The translations under genes were made by a program, and so were the position numbers. DNA of 64,000 bases. Origin: Rhizoctonia solani. Lineage: Eukaryota; Basidiomycota; Agaricomycetes; Cantharellales; Ceratobasidiaceae. A model generated the notes under the pieces. The model did no database searches. It worked only from the letters and a program-made list of their open reading frames with translations, and was not told where the DNA came from. The stretch is from the NCBI RefSeq assembly GCF_016906535.1, contig NC_057375.1, positions 868,001 to 932,000 on the forward strand, written 5' to 3'. Below, piece by piece: positions 20,034 to 31,603 of this stretch (positions are counted from its first letter, which is position 1; each line of letters opens with the position of its first letter).

Positions 20034-21214
20034 GACTCTTCTTCAGCTACCTTGGCAACCTCCTTGATAGTTGCCTTCCAACCGTTAGGGCACTGTTTGA
20101 TGCCATGCCCTTTTTGACCGCACTTGACACAAATGCCAGACGCGCGGCGGCGGTCCCTTTCCTCCGGGGTAACGTAGTTGGGATCCTCTGATAATTGGAC
20201 CCGTTGAGTAGTGGTAGTGGAGGTGGTGGCCACGGTGGCCGGGGACTTGGCAGGTGCCTTCTTTGGACGGTTCTCCTTGTTTTCCCTACAAATGTTGTCT
20301 ATTTTGACAGAGGCAGCAAATATAGCCTCAAGGTCGTCGTCTGGGATATTGTCCTTGGTGGACAGGAGTTCCTTCACCTTCCAGTGAAGACTGCGCGTGA
20401 ACTGGGCAATGTACGCCTCAGTATTCCAGTCAAGTTCTGCCATAAGATTGCGGAACTTGGTGACGTACTCAGACGTGGTGGTTGTCTGAGTAAGCGCGGC
20501 AATCTTCCTAGCGGCGGCTTGTTTGGCATCTGGGTCCGCAAAAGCTTCCTTGAATTTGGCCGTTAAGGCTGGGATGGTGGTGGGAGGGTTTCCCTCGCCC
20601 TTGATGATGGTCCCTATGATAGGGAGAGCCCAGTCGGCGGCCTTGTCAGTCATGTGGTATAGGATCCACACAACCATTTGTTCTTCTTCATCAAACTGGT
20701 CTTGATGAAGCGCAACCCATAGTAGCATGCGGTCTAGCCACTGGGTTGCCTTCTTTCCCCTAGAATCCCCTTTGTATGGGTCGGGGAGCTCCATTTTGGG
20801 TCGCTTCACGCTGGACCCTGAGTTGAATGGGGTAAGGGAGCTGAGGCTCCGCTTAGGCGTGTCGCAAGGCTCTCTCTTGGGGGCTTGCCTGGGTTCTTCC
20901 TCTTCTTCTGAGTCAAAGCCCGTTCCTCTGGATGGGCAGAAAGGGGCCTTGAGCCCAGGCCTAACCGTGCCTGGAGTGTGGGTTTCCCCTCCTGAGTGGG
21001 TAGGAGGGGTGACAGGCCCAGTTGATGGGCCAGGCTTGGTTTGGGCTCCGCCCTGGTCCTTGTCACCAACAAGGTTGTTGGTTTCCTTGCATATGGCGGT
21101 GAGCTGTGTGATTTGCTTGCCTTGGGATTTGATTTGGTCCTGCAAGGACCCGACTGTGGCTGTGAGGGCTGTGATAGCCTCAAGGAGAGCGGCAAGGGAC
21201 GGCTCCGGTTCCAT
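20021..21214 (-). CDS. gag: A5 Gag
   Basis: About 397 residues from the ATG at 21212-21214 (MEPEPSLAALLEAI). Same layout as A1 Gag: N-terminal coiled coil, Pro/Gly-rich acidic linker, capsid-like middle and a CVKCGQKGHGIKQC knuckle. No stop. The frame continues upstream as MPR only from a non-ATG codon, so I prefer the ATG that aligns with A1. Ends GKE then TAA, with GGGAAAA at 20027-20033. Confidence 0.9.
   Translation of the reverse strand: MEPEPSLAALLEAITALTATVGSLQDQIKSQGKQITQLTAICKETNNLVGDKDQGGAQTKPGPSTGPVTPPTHSGGETHTPGTVRPGLKAPFCPSRGTGFDSEEEEEPRQAPKREPCDTPKRSLSSLTPFNSGSSVKRPKMELPDPYKGDSRGKKATQWLDRMLLWVALHQDQFDEEEQMVVWILYHMTDKAADWALPIIGTIIKGEGNPPTTIPALTAKFKEAFADPDAKQAAARKIAALTQTTTTSEYVTKFRNLMAELDWNTEAYIAQFTRSLHWKVKELLSTKDNIPDDDLEAIFAASVKIDNICRENKENRPKKAPAKSPATVATTSTTTTQRVQLSEDPNYVTPEERDRRRASGICVKCGQKGHGIKQCPNGWKATIKEVAKVAEEESGKE
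20027..20033 (-). promoter_or_regulatory. A5 -1 frameshift heptamer GGGAAAA
   Basis: In the gag frame it reads G GGA AAA, then GAA TAA. After a -1 slip, Pol is open. The position relative to the gag stop is identical in A2, A6, B1 and B2. Confidence 0.88.
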
Positions 21215-21733
21215 CCTTGGCAAGTCTTGCGAAGGGGGAGATGCGCTGCGAGAGGGCGGTAGGGAGTTGGTTGGAATGGAGCGTCTAGAGGAGCAACTGG
21301 AGGGACGGGAGTATGGGTGTGGGACGCCAGAGCGTGTGGAGGGAATATTGGAAACGGCGTGGGGGAAGTGGTGCCTATATCAGGACTTATGGGCGGTTTT
21401 TGTGTAGTGTGTGGGCGCTAAACCTTTGCGTCAAGCACCTAGCGTTGGATAGTCCCTACAACAAATCAACAGATCTGGCAATCGTGATATGAGCAGGTTT
21501 TCTACAAGCGGGTGTTTCAGCTGACTAAGGTTGCTGACTACTGTGTTCCGGCAAAACACGTGGTATGCGGGGGATTAGAGTCCTTCTGCCTTATAGCAAT
21601 TTGGTACTACGTGAGGGTGGGGGGTTTTTGACTATTCTACCCCTCAAAGTGGCCCTGATCACGTGATTTCCCTTGTGCTAGTACAGGGGATCCTCTCCTT
21701 GTCGAACAAGCCTACAAAAAGTCGATTTTACAA
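21215..21733 (-). promoter_or_regulatory. A5 leader and self-priming PBS
   Basis: The PBS (plus 21719-21731) has the TCGA core. It pairs with the LTR segment at 21991-22003 with one mismatch, at the CpG. The conserved leader blocks and the CGCTA/TAGCG hairpin are present near 21417-21450. Confidence 0.82.
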
Positions 21734-22294
21734 TGTCGTACACCACTGTAAGGTGGGTACTTGCTGGTGGAGGCGGGCGCTTAAGGCCGTACTACTACAA
21801 GCAACATGTCTGTAAACTAACTACTAGGCTATGGTATGGTTACGTAAGGTAACCCTCTACTACTATACTACTGACAATGGGGCCTTAGGCCTAGGAGGTG
21901 TGGTGAGCGGAGTGGGGTTAACGTCTAAGAACTAGTGGGGGCCGGCTACTTAGCTGGCTGGGTGATCCTCCTCAATGAATATGAGACAAGGTAAAATTGA
22001 CTTGGTGTTCCCAGTCAATTTCCCTGCTGTATATATAGACAAGGTGCACTATCTACATGGTCTGTGCGCGTGAGAGAAAGAAGTACAAAAGACAAATGAG
22101 AAGCATGCTGCGGGCTGCGCAGAAGCGTGGATTTCTCCTAAGCGCCCTTGGCACGGCATCTTGGCGCGGCATCTCGGCATAGTAAGCGCCGAGATCACGT
22201 GATCGAAAAAGTAAAGATAGAGAGTCCGTAAAAAATACTAAAAATAATAGAAAAAATAGGCGAATTCAATGGTATAATTCTTGAGGGTGTAACA
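21734..22294 (-). repeat. A5 5' LTR (LTR-A)
   Basis: 561 bp. Followed by caggg, the right copy of the A5 TSD, and then the resumed gag of A6. Confidence 0.95.
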
Positions 22295-23259
22295 CAGGGG
22301 GGGAAGCCCACACTCCAGGCACGGTTAGGCCTGGACTCAAGGCCCCATTCTGGCCATCAAGAGGAACAGGTTTCAACTCCAAAGATGAGGAAGAGCCAAG
22401 GAGGGTCCCCAAAAAAGAGCCTCTGGGTACGCCTAAACGCTCCCTTAGTTCCCTTACCCCCTTTGATGCAGGATCCTCAGTAAAGCAACCCAAGATGGAG
22501 CTCCCAGATCCTTATAAGGGTGATACAAGGGGACAAAAGGCCACGCAATGGCTAGATCAGATGTTGCTTTGGGTTGCCCTTCACAGGGACCAATTTGATG
22601 AAGAGGAACAGATGGTGGTATGGATTCTGTACCACATGACAGACAAGGCTGCCAACTGGGCCCTCCCCATCATTGGGACTATTATCAAGGGCAAGGGTAA
22701 CCCTCCTACCACCATCCCGGCCTTAATGGCCAAATTCAAGGAGGCATTTGCCAACCCCAACGCCAAACAGGCCGCTGCTAGAAAAATAGCAGTACTCTCC
22801 CAGACCATTACCACCTCCAAGTACGTCACAGAGTTCCGCAACCTCATGGCGGAATTAGACTGGAACAAGGAAGCTTATATTGCGCAATTCATGCAAGGCC
22901 TCCACTGGAAAGTCAAGGAGCTGTTGTCAACAAAGGACAACATTCCCAATGAACTCAAAGCCATTTTTGCGGCTTCAATCAAGATAGACAATACTTGCCA
23001 CAAAAACAAGGAGAACCGCCCTAAAAAGGCACCTGCCAAGTCCCTGGCCACTGTGGCCACTTCCACCACCACCACCCGGGTCCATCTATCAGAGGACCCT
23101 GACTACATCACTCCGGAAGAAAGGGATTGCCAACGCGCATCTGGGTTATGCGTCAAGTGCGGGCAGAAGGGACACAGCATCAAGCAGTGTCCAAATGGCT
23201 GGAAGGCCACCATCAAAGAGGTTGCCAAGGTAGCAGAAGAGGAATTGGGAAAAGAATGA
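22295..23259 (+). pseudogene. gag: A6 gag, C-terminal part
   Basis: Resumes after the TSD repeat; 22300 is in frame with 14241. Capsid-like middle (PYKGDTRGQKATQWLDQ) and CCHC knuckle (CVKCGQKGHSIKQC). Without A5 the gag would be about 393 residues, like A1 (395). Ends LGKE, TGA. Confidence 0.92.
23247..23253 (+). promoter_or_regulatory. A6 -1 frameshift heptamer GGGAAAA
   Basis: G GGA AAA in the gag frame followed by GAA TGA; pol is open in the -1 frame on both sides. Confidence 0.88.
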
Positions 23260-23930
23260 GGCCAAGGACTACCGTCAAGCCCCTGGCCCAATTAGATGTG
23301 CATGTATTGGACTGTGAATTTGTATCTGTGGCCTTAGACTCTAATAAAAAGCCTCTTTTATTTATTGATCTACATCTGCACAACTTCCCAACAGAAAAAA
23401 TAAAAACCCTGGTGGACTCAGGCGCCACCTCCAACTTCATTTCCCCAACAATTGTTGAAAAACTCAAAATCCCAAAATCCCAACTCAAAAATCCACAAGT
23501 TGTGAGAATGTTAGATGGTACTATTTCCCAGACTGGTTGCATTTGGCACAAGGTTCACCTCACGGTCTTGGCCAATGGCCATACCCACACAATACCCTTT
23601 CTAGTCTGTCCCATTGGCAACACCTCAGCAATACTAGGCATGACTTGGCTAACAACAGAAGCACCACTCATTGACTGGCAACAGGGTCTTATCACCTTCC
23701 CTGAACAAATCCAAATTGCCTCAGAAGAAGAAGCTGACTTGGATCCCTTAGCAAACCTCCCTCACCAATATCATGAGTTTGCTAAGGTCTTTGGCAAGGA
23801 AGAATTCAAGGTCCTCCCTCCACACAGGGAGTATGATATCTCCATAGACCTTATTCCAGATGCCAAACTTACGCCAGGGCCAATTTACGGCATGACCAAT
23901 GCAGAATCCAAGGCACTAAAGCAACATATT
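23254..23930 (+). pseudogene. pol: A6 pol, protease part
   Basis: Protease with DSGATSNF and the linker to RT (GPIYGMTNAESKALKQHI). Interrupted at 23930 by a solo LTR-A (TSD atatt) and continues at 24936 in the same frame. Confidence 0.92.
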
Positions 23931-24930
23931 TGTTGTGCACCACTGTAATGTGGGCACACACTGGTGGAGGCGGGCGCTTGAGGCCGTACTACTACAAGCT
24001 TATGTAATCTAACTAACTAGGCTATGCTACAGCCACTATAAGGCAGACTTCTACTGTCTAACTACTACAAAGGGGCCTGAGGCCTGGGAGGTGTGATGGG
24101 TTAAGTAAAGGGGTTAACTTCTGAAGATAGCTGGGGGCAGGCTACTTAGCTGGTGTCCTGGACACGGTCACATGACCAGTACAAGTGGTTGCATGCTGGC
24201 CCAAGCCCAAATTTGGGGGGTAGCAGGTGTAATCATGGGTTGTCAGCAGAGGAATAATAGGGCTCTATGGCTTAGTGGTCAAGCTGGTTCAATTCCGGCT
24301 AGTTCTATTTTCCTCTGTTTATGACACTTGGTAGAACTTGGAAGGACACCAGTTCTATTCCCACCATGGGAAAAACTTTTCACAGGGGCGCCGCCCACCC
24401 AAAAAAGGGGGGCAGTGTCCTGGACACGGTCACATGACCAGTACAAGTGGTTGCATGCTGGCCCAAGCCCAAATTTGGGGGGTAGCAGGTGTAATCATGG
24501 GTTGTCAGCAGAGGAATAATAGGGCTCTATGGCTTAGTGGTCAAGCTGGTTCAATTCCGGCTAGTTCTATTTTCCTCTGTTTATGACAGCTGGCTGACTA
24601 ATTCCTCCTCAGTGAATAGAGACAAGGTAAAATTGACTTGGGGTCTCCAAGCAATTTTCCTGCTGTATATATAGATAAAACTTCTAAGTACATATGGTCT
24701 GTGCGTGTGTGAATAGAAGACTACATGTGAAAAGAGAAGTTTGCTGCGGGCTGCGCAGAAGCGTGGATTCCTCCTAAGCGCCCTTGGCACGGCATCTTGG
24801 TGCGGCATCTTGGCATAATAAGCGCCGAGATCACGTGATTAAAAAACAAAAGCTAAAGGTTTCAAGAAAAATACTAAAAATAAGAGAAAAATTTGGCGAG
24901 TCTAATGGTATATGTAAGGAGGTTGTAACA
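23931..24930 (-). mobile_element. Solo LTR-A containing a TRIM
   Basis: Minus-oriented LTR-A with TSD atatt (23926-23930 and 24931-24935). A complete TRIM lies inside at 24154-24588. Without it the LTR is 560 bp. Confidence 0.95.
24154..24588 (+). mobile_element. Complete TRIM (copy 2)
   Basis: LTR 24154-24326, internal 24327-24415, LTR 24416-24588; TSD gctgg on both sides. The PBS begins with TGG at 24329; the polypurine tract AAAAAAGGGGGGCAG ends at 24415. Each LTR has a tRNA-like stretch (24261-24300 in the left LTR): A-box TGGCTTAGTGG at 24268-24278 and B-box GGTTCAATTCC at 24286-24296, with D-arm-like (GCTT/AAGC) and T-arm-like (GCTGG/CCGGC around TTCAATT) stems but no anticodon arm. 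The internal part is identical to copy 1. No ORF, so enzymes must come from another element. Confidence 0.95.
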
Positions 24931-26013
24931 ATATTGATGAAGAACTAGCAACAGGCAAGATCTGCCCCAGTACTTCCTCAGCAGGTGCTCCAGTTATGTT
25001 TGTTAAAAAGGCAGATGGTTCCTTATGGCTGGTTGTGGATTACCAAAAGTTGAATGACGTAACACATAAGAACATTTACCTGTTGCCAAGACAAGACAAC
25101 TTAATGGCTAAACTCAGGCATGCAAAGTTGTTCACAAAGCTAGATCTATGCTGGGGTTACAACAACGTCAGAATCAAGGAAGGAGATGAATGGAAGACGG
25201 CATTCAGGACCAAATATGGGCTATTTGAGTAACTGGTAATGCCATTTGGCCTCACCAATGCCCCGGCCGCCTTCCAACATTTCATGAATGACTTGTTTAG
25301 GGACCTCATTGATGTTACCGTGGTCATCTACTTGGATGACATATTGATCTTCTTGGAAGACCCCAAGGACCACCCTACTCATGTCAGGGAAGTCCTATCA
25401 CGGTTGATGAAGAACCAGCTGTTTTGCAAACTCTCCAAATGTCACTTCCACGTCACTACGGTTGATTACCTTGGCATTGTCATATCACCTGCAGGCTTCT
25501 CAATGGACCAAAAGAAGATTGAGGCAGTCACTTTGTGGCCCCAACCCAAAACGGTCAAACAGGTCCAGGCCTTCCTAGGTTTTGTCAACTACCTTTGGCG
25601 GTTCATCCCAAACTTCAGCTCCGTGGCACATCCCCTCCACAATCTTACCAAAAAGGAAACCCCCTGGTCATGGGGTGATTTGGAAGAAACAGTGTTCCAT
25701 GAATTGAAAACCCTGGTTACCAGATCCCTGGTCCTGATCCATTCCAACCCTATGCTTCCTTATTACCTTGAAATGGACGCATCAGGGGTAGCAATGGGAG
25801 CTATACTCAGCCAACAAGGGCCAGACAACTGGTTACACCCAATTGCCTACATGTCAAAATCATTCTCAGGAGTGGAAGCAAACTACAACACCCACAACAA
25901 GGAGCTTCTGGCTATCATCAGGGCATTGGAAGAATGGAGAATCTTCTTGGAGGCAACGGATAAACCCATACAAGTTTTCACAGACCATTGGAATCTGGAA
26001 CAGTGGATGCAGG
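24931..26013 (+). pseudogene. pol: A6 pol, RT and RNase H part
   Basis: RT with TKLDL and YLDD intact, then RNase H with the DASGVAMG motif (first residues read LEMDAS) and FTDH. One nonsense codon, TAA at 25230-25232, replaces the Tyr of the conserved [10 protein letters not shown]. Interrupted at 26013 by LTR-E; TSD gcagg. Confidence 0.92.
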
Positions 26014-26989
26014 TGTCATGACCCAAGAGGCATGGACACAGATACCCTATTATTCTATTATCTTTTTATCTAAATTTTACGAATTATATGGACCAGGGGA
26101 TGTTCCCAACATGACCACAGGCCATGCAGGACTCCCCTGGCAGAGCAATCAACATGGAATGTGAATGATCCCTTTGTTTAGCCTGTTAGCTTTGTCCTCT
26201 GGTTACTTAGTTACCATATGTCCTTAGTTGCATTGTTCTATTGTTCTCTTAGTTGTCATAACCCATATCTGGAGGGGTTATTACCATATATATCCACTGT
26301 CAAAGATATATATAGTATATATGATGCACAGTGATATATCAATAATATAAGTCGCTGGGGGACGTTGCACTCCCCCTGCCCCCCTAGCTGCGGGCCAATG
26401 TTAAGGGAGCCTGCGGGCAAGGTCTGAATAATATATTATTATAGAAGAGATTATGTCATCCCCCCCCCACCTCAAATCCGTAGTAGTTTAGTATAGTATT
26501 TGATAAAGGACTGGAGGGGGGGAGGTCATGTGACCCTGGTGGACTGTCAGTCTCTAAGTCATGAGCCCTTAGAGTAATGACAGTTCTGACTGCATATATG
26601 TGAGTATATGCGGCCTTCTAAAGACTGTGGAGTATCCTATTAGTAGGTGGCTTGGTCAGGAGACATGCCAGCAAAGGCATGGGTCATGACATTAGTTACC
26701 CATACCTTTGTAGTATGTCTTCCATTGTTCTCCTTTGTACTTTACAGTTCCCTTGTTCTGTATGATGTATATAATGAAGGGAGAGTTCTGGCATTCAGAC
26801 CAGAACTTGACCTCCTGTCAATCTACTGACTACCCTCCCCACTCTCCTGCTCTACTCTAAGGGGTCTTGTGCCATATTTGGCAAGTAAACTCTCTATCTA
26901 AAGTGTTGGTTGCAGTCTTCTGCTTATCCCCAAAGCCAGCACTGCCTCTTTAGGCATATATCCCATTCTTTATTGGTCAGACTCTGACA
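26014..26989 (+). mobile_element. LTR-E solo LTR, split by LTR-D
   Basis: TGTCATGACCC to CTCTGACA with TSD gcagg (26009-26013 and 26990-26994), inside A6 pol at the end of RNase H. About 533 bp without LTR-D. A TATATAA box occurs near 26768. No internal sequence of the parent element is seen here. Confidence 0.88.
26254..26691 (+). mobile_element. LTR-D copy 2 (438 bp)
   Basis: Same ends and interior as 651-1086 with TSD ttagt (26249-26253 and 26692-26696). It has the same strand relation to its TATATATA-rich start and the C-rich centre. Non-coding. Confidence 0.88.
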
Positions 26990-28625
26990 GCAGGCACAAA
27001 CATTCAACCGCAGGCACGCCCAATGGTGCATATTCTTGAGCAACTTCAACTTTGAGATCCACTACCGCCCAGGAAAGCAGTCAGGGAAACCAGATGCGTT
27101 GTCCAGGAGATCAGACTACATTGACAGCCCCCAGGAACCAGAAATAATGCTACCTGCTGAAGTATTTGCCAACACATTGGAAGAGGAACTGGAGATTGTC
27201 ACAAAAATACAGAACAAACTAAAAGAGTACCCCTCCCTCAAACCTATTATCCAGTTTCTGACAGAAGACGCAGACAACGCACCTCCCTCTATCCAAAAAG
27301 CCTATCAAGATTATGACTGGGAAGAAGATCTCCTGTGGTATTGCGGAAAACTAGTTGTCCTGGACTCAGAATCCCTCAAGGAACAATTATTGAGGGAATT
27401 CCACAACTCCCCATTGGCAGGGCATCCAGGTCAACAAAGGACGCTTGAACTTGTCAGCAGGAATTATTGGTGGCCTGGAATGAAATCCTCTGCTAAAGAA
27501 TGGGTTGAATGCTGCCCAATATGCCAAGCCAACCAACAAGACCATGCACTGGTCATTGCCCTTAAACCCCTAGAAGTCCCACCATTCCCTTTCCACACAA
27601 TCTTGTATGACTTCATCACAGGGTTCCCCAAATCCCAGGGACACAATGCTATCTTAGTAGTGATTGATTTGTTTTCCAAGTTTGGCCATTTTTTCCCTAC
27701 CTCCAAGAAGGTCACAGCAAAAGGGCTAGCAAATTTGTTTGTCAATCACGTCTGGAAACTCCATGGCCTACCAGTGAAAACCGTCTCAGACAGGGGAACT
27801 ACGTTTACGGGTAAATTCCTTAGGGCACTGTACCAACGCCTTGGGATCAAGCCAGCCTTCTCATCAGCCTACCACCCAGAATTGGATGGACAAACAGAAA
27901 GGGTCAACCAGCTCATAGAATTCTACCTCAGGTCATATGTAGCAGCAGATCACTTGGATTGGGCAACATGGTTACCACTAGCAGAATACGCATACAACAA
28001 TGCCAAGCACGCTGCCACAGGAAAAACCCCATTTGAGCTGATTTACAGAAGAAACCCAGTAATGAACCTGTCCAACATCCCAGCAAATGTACCAGAAGCA
28101 AATCTTGTAGCTGACACCTTGGCCTGTGAATGGAAAGAAGCAGAATCTACCCTGAGAATGACAAAGGAGAAAATGGCAGGAACAAGGGGAGTGATCCTGG
28201 AATATTCCATTGGAGAAAAAGTATGGCTAGACGCAAAGAATGTGGAGATCTGCTCAAACTCCAACAAACTAGATCCCAAGCAACTAGGACCCTTCAAGGT
28301 CACCAAAAAAATCTCCAGTCACGCGTACCGCCTGGAACTCCCTGACACCCTGAAGATACACAATGTATTCTATGTAGGGCTACTATCCAAAGTCCACAAG
28401 TCCCCAAGTCAACCGCTCCTGGAGCACCCCCCTCCTGAAACAATAGAAGGGGAGGAAGAATATGAGGTTGAACAAATCATCAACTCCAAAAGACAACAAG
28501 GAAAGTGGTTCTATTTGATCAAATGGAAGGGATATGGCCCAGAAGACAACTCATGGGAACCTGAAGAGCTGTTAGAACATAGCAAAGAAGAAATCTGTTG
28601 CTTCAACCAGTCACAACTGAAAAAG
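26990..28625 (+). pseudogene. pol: A6 pol, integrase and chromodomain
   Basis: Resumes in the same frame after LTR-E. Integrase zinc finger (HNSP, GHPG, CCPIC) and core D (LYDF), D (SDRG), E (DGQTER) are all present, followed by GPF and chromodomain ([12 protein letters not shown]). Interrupted 12 codons before the end by a solo LTR-A; the last codons are at 29192-29218. Confidence 0.92.
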
Positions 28626-29186
28626 TGTTACAACCTCCTTACATATACCATTAGATTTGCACAATTTTTCTAATATTTCTACTATTTTTTACGGACTCTT
28701 TACCTTTACTTTTTTGATCACGTGATCCCGGCGCTTATTATGCCAAGATACCGCGCCAAGATGCCGTGCCAAGGGCGCTTAGGAGAAATCTACGCTTCTG
28801 CGCAGCCCGCAGCATGCTTCTCTTTTCACATGTAGTCTTCTATTCACACACACACAGACCACATGTAATTAGTACCTTTGTCTATATATACAGCAGGGAA
28901 ATCACTTGGAGACCCCAAGTTGATTTTACCTTGTCTCATACTCATTGAGGAGGACAGTTCCAGCCAGCTAAGTAGCCGGCCCTTATCAGTAGTTGCATCA
29001 CCCCTTATCACACTTACCACACCTCCCAGGCCTAAGGCCCCCTTGTCAACAGTAGTTAGCAGTAGGACGCCTTACGCGTCAGTAGTATAGCCTAGGTAGA
29101 TTAGATTACATAAGCTTGTGTGTAGTAGTACAGCTGTAAGCGCCTGCCCCCACTAGCAAGTACCCACCTTACAGTGGTGTACAACA
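28626..29186 (+). mobile_element. Solo LTR-A
   Basis: 561 bp with TSD aaaag (28621-28625 and 29187-29191), inserted in the last codons of A6 pol. The pol TAA is at 29216-29218, then the polypurine tract. Confidence 0.95.
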
Positions 29187-29229
29187 AAAAGGCTCATGAC
29201 TCCGCCAAGAGCCTTTAAGGGGGGGGCAA

Positions 29230-29771
29230 TGTTACAACCTCCTAACTTATACCATTGGATTTGCCCAATTTTTCTGATATTTCTACTATTTTTTACGAAC
29301 TCATTAACTTTACTTTTTTGATCACGTGATCTCGGCGCTTACTATGCCAAGATGCTGCGCTGAGATGCCGTGCCAAGGGCGCTTAGGAGAAATCCATGCT
29401 TCTGTGCAACCTGCAGCACACTTCTCTTTTCACATGTAGTCTTCTATTCACACACGCACAGACCACATGTACTTAGTAGTTTTGTCTATATATACAGCAG
29501 GGAAATTGCTTGGAAACCCCAAGTTGATTTTACCTTGTCTCATATCCATTGAGGAGGCTCCAGAAGTTCAGCTGATGTAATCCCCTTACCTTAACTTACC
29601 ACACCTCCCAGGCCTCAGGCCCCCTTGTCAGTAGATCAGTAGTAGTAGATAGCTGCCTTACGCGGACCTAGTATAGCCTAGATAGTCATATTACATACGT
29701 GTGCTTGTAGTAGTACGGCCTTAAGCGCCCGCCTTCATTAGCGTGTACCCACCTTACAGTGGTGTACAACA
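29230..29771 (+). repeat. A6 3' LTR (LTR-A)
   Basis: 542 bp, same length as the A6 5' LTR. The differences I see between them are mostly CG versus TG or CA. It follows a GGGGGGGGCAA polypurine tract. Confidence 0.95.
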
Positions 29772-31040
29772 GCTTTCCTGACTGTTTTCCTGGGCAATAG
29801 TGGATTTCAAAGTTGAAGTTGCTCAGGAATATGCGCCAACAAGCATGCCTACAATTAAAGGTCCTTGCCTGCATCCAGTACTCAAGGTTCCAGTGATCTG
29901 TAAATACCTGTACTGGTCTATCCATTGCTTCCAAGAAGATACGCCATTCTTCTAGGGCTTTGATAATTGCCAAGAGTTCCTTATCATGTGTGTTGTAGTT
30001 GGCTTCTGCTCCTGAAAAGGATTTGGACATATAGGCAATAGGATGTAATCAATTATCCAGGCCCCTCTGGCTAAGTATGGCTCCCATTGCCACTCCTGAT
30101 GCGTCTGTTTCTAGGTAGTAAGGCAGTTCAGGGTTGGAATGAATTAGGACTGGCGCCCTGGTGACAAGAGATTTTAACTCCTGGAATGCTTCCTCTTCTG
30201 AGTCCCCCCATGGCCATGCAGTTTCCTTTTTGGTGAGGTTATGGAGCAGGCATGCAACAGAGCTGAAGTTGGGAATGAAGCAGCAGAGGTAGTTGACAAA
30301 TCCCAAGAACGCTTGGACCTGCTTAATTGTCTTGGGTTGTGGCCATGAGGTGATGGCTTCAATCTTCTTTTGGTCCATAGAAAATCCAGCAGGGGAGATA
30401 ACAATGCCAAGGTAGTCAACTGTTGTAACATGAAAATGGCATTTTGACAGTTTGCAGAATAACTGGTTCTTCATCAGCCATGATAAGACTTCCCTTACAT
30501 GGCTAGGGTGTTCTTCTGGCTTTTCTGAGAAGATGAGGATGTTGTCCAGGTAGATTACAACTGTTATGTCAATGAGATCCCAGAACAAGTTGTTCATGAA
30601 ATGTTGGAAAGCAGCCAGTGCATTAGTAAGTCCAAAGGGCATTACTAGGTATTCAAATAGCCCATACTTGGTTCTGAAAGCTGTTTTCCATTCATCATCT
30701 TCTTTGATCTGTACATTGTTGTATCCCCAATGCAGGTCCAGTTTGGTGAACAACTTGGTGTGTCTGAGTTTAGTCATTAAATCATCCTGCCTTGGGAGTG
30801 GGTACACATTCTTGTGGGTGACCTCATTGAGCTTTCTGTAGTCAACCACCAACCAGAGGGAACCATCTGCCTTTTTTACAAACATAACTGGAGCGCCTGC
30901 CAAGGAGGTACTAGGGTGGATCTTGCCTGTTGCTAATTCCTCCTCAATATGCTGCTTGAGCGCCTTGGATTCTGTGTCAGTCATGCCATAGATTGGCCCA
31001 GGGGAAAGTTTGGCATCAGGGACAAGATCTATTGCAATGT
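29772..31040 (-). pseudogene. pol: A4 pol, RT and RNase H part
   Basis: Continues the A4 pol from 12957. RNase H (FTDH, KELLAII, LETDAS) and RT. The RT motif is YLDN (30541-30552), so the enzyme is dead. A stop separates two long open stretches near 30048. Interrupted at 31041 by a solo LTR-A, TSD aatgt. Confidence 0.9.
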
Positions 31041-31603
31041 TGTTGTACACCACTGTGAGGTGGGTACATGCTGGTGGGAGCAGGCGCTTGGGGCCGTACT
31101 ACTACAAGCAGGACTTATGTATCTACTCCTAACTAGGCTATACTATTGTCACGTAAGGTGACCTACTGTTATCTAACAACAAAGGGGCCTGAGGCCTGGG
31201 AGGTGTGATGAGTAAGAGGAGTGGTGAGCGTTTGAGAACTACTGGGGGCTGGCTACTTAGCTGGCTGACTAAATCCTCCTCAATGAGTATGAGACAAGGT
31301 AAAATCAACTTGGTGTCTCCAAGCAATTTTCCTGCTGTATATATAGACAAAAGGGGCACTATCTACATGGTCTGTGTGCATGAGAAAGGAAGTACATAAT
31401 GAAAATAAGAAGTGTGCTGTGGGCTGCGCAGAAGCGTGGATTTCTCCTAAGCACCCTTAGCACAGCATTGTGGCGCAGCATCTTGGCATAGTAAGCACCA
31501 AGATCACGTGATTACAAAACATGAGATATTGACTTTGTAAAAAGTAGTAAAAATAACAGAAAAATCATCCAAATCTGGTGGTATAGGTAAGGAGATTGTA
31601 ACA
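31041..31603 (-). mobile_element. Solo LTR-A
   Basis: 563 bp with TSD aatgt (31036-31040 and 31604-31608), inserted in A4 pol between protease and RT. Confidence 0.95.

Larger units (their letters stand above)
14242..22294 (-). mobile_element. A5: family-A element inside A6 gag
   Basis: Two 561-bp LTRs, TSD caggg (14237-14241 and 22295-22299). Interrupted in pol by solo LTR-B and solo LTR-G. Gag is open with an intact GGGAAAA heptamer; pol has one nonsense codon and lost RT and integrase catalytic residues. Confidence 0.95.
12958..29771 (+). mobile_element. A6: family-A element carrying nested insertions
   Basis: Two 542-bp LTRs (12958-13499, 29230-29771), TSD gcttt (12953-12957 and 29772-29776), inserted in A4 pol. 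Inside it are A5, a solo LTR-A with a TRIM, a solo LTR-E with LTR-D, and another solo LTR-A. Ignoring these, gag is open and pol has one stop (25230-25232). The two solo-LTR insertions in mid-pol (LTR plus TSD) add 1005 and 981 bp, both multiples of three. Confidence 0.95.

Noticed and set aside
20727..21407. Long antisense ORF (226 codons) opposite A5 gag, and similar ones opposite other gags (41896-42288, 7099-7437)
   Set aside because: They mirror the GC-rich, low-complexity gag sequence, show no domain, are not kept in frame between copies, and lie opposite well-supported gag frames.
24261..24300. A functional tRNA gene at the tRNA-like segment
   Set aside because: No anticodon arm, A-box and B-box only 7 nt apart, no terminator T-run at the right place, and the segment is part of every TRIM LTR.
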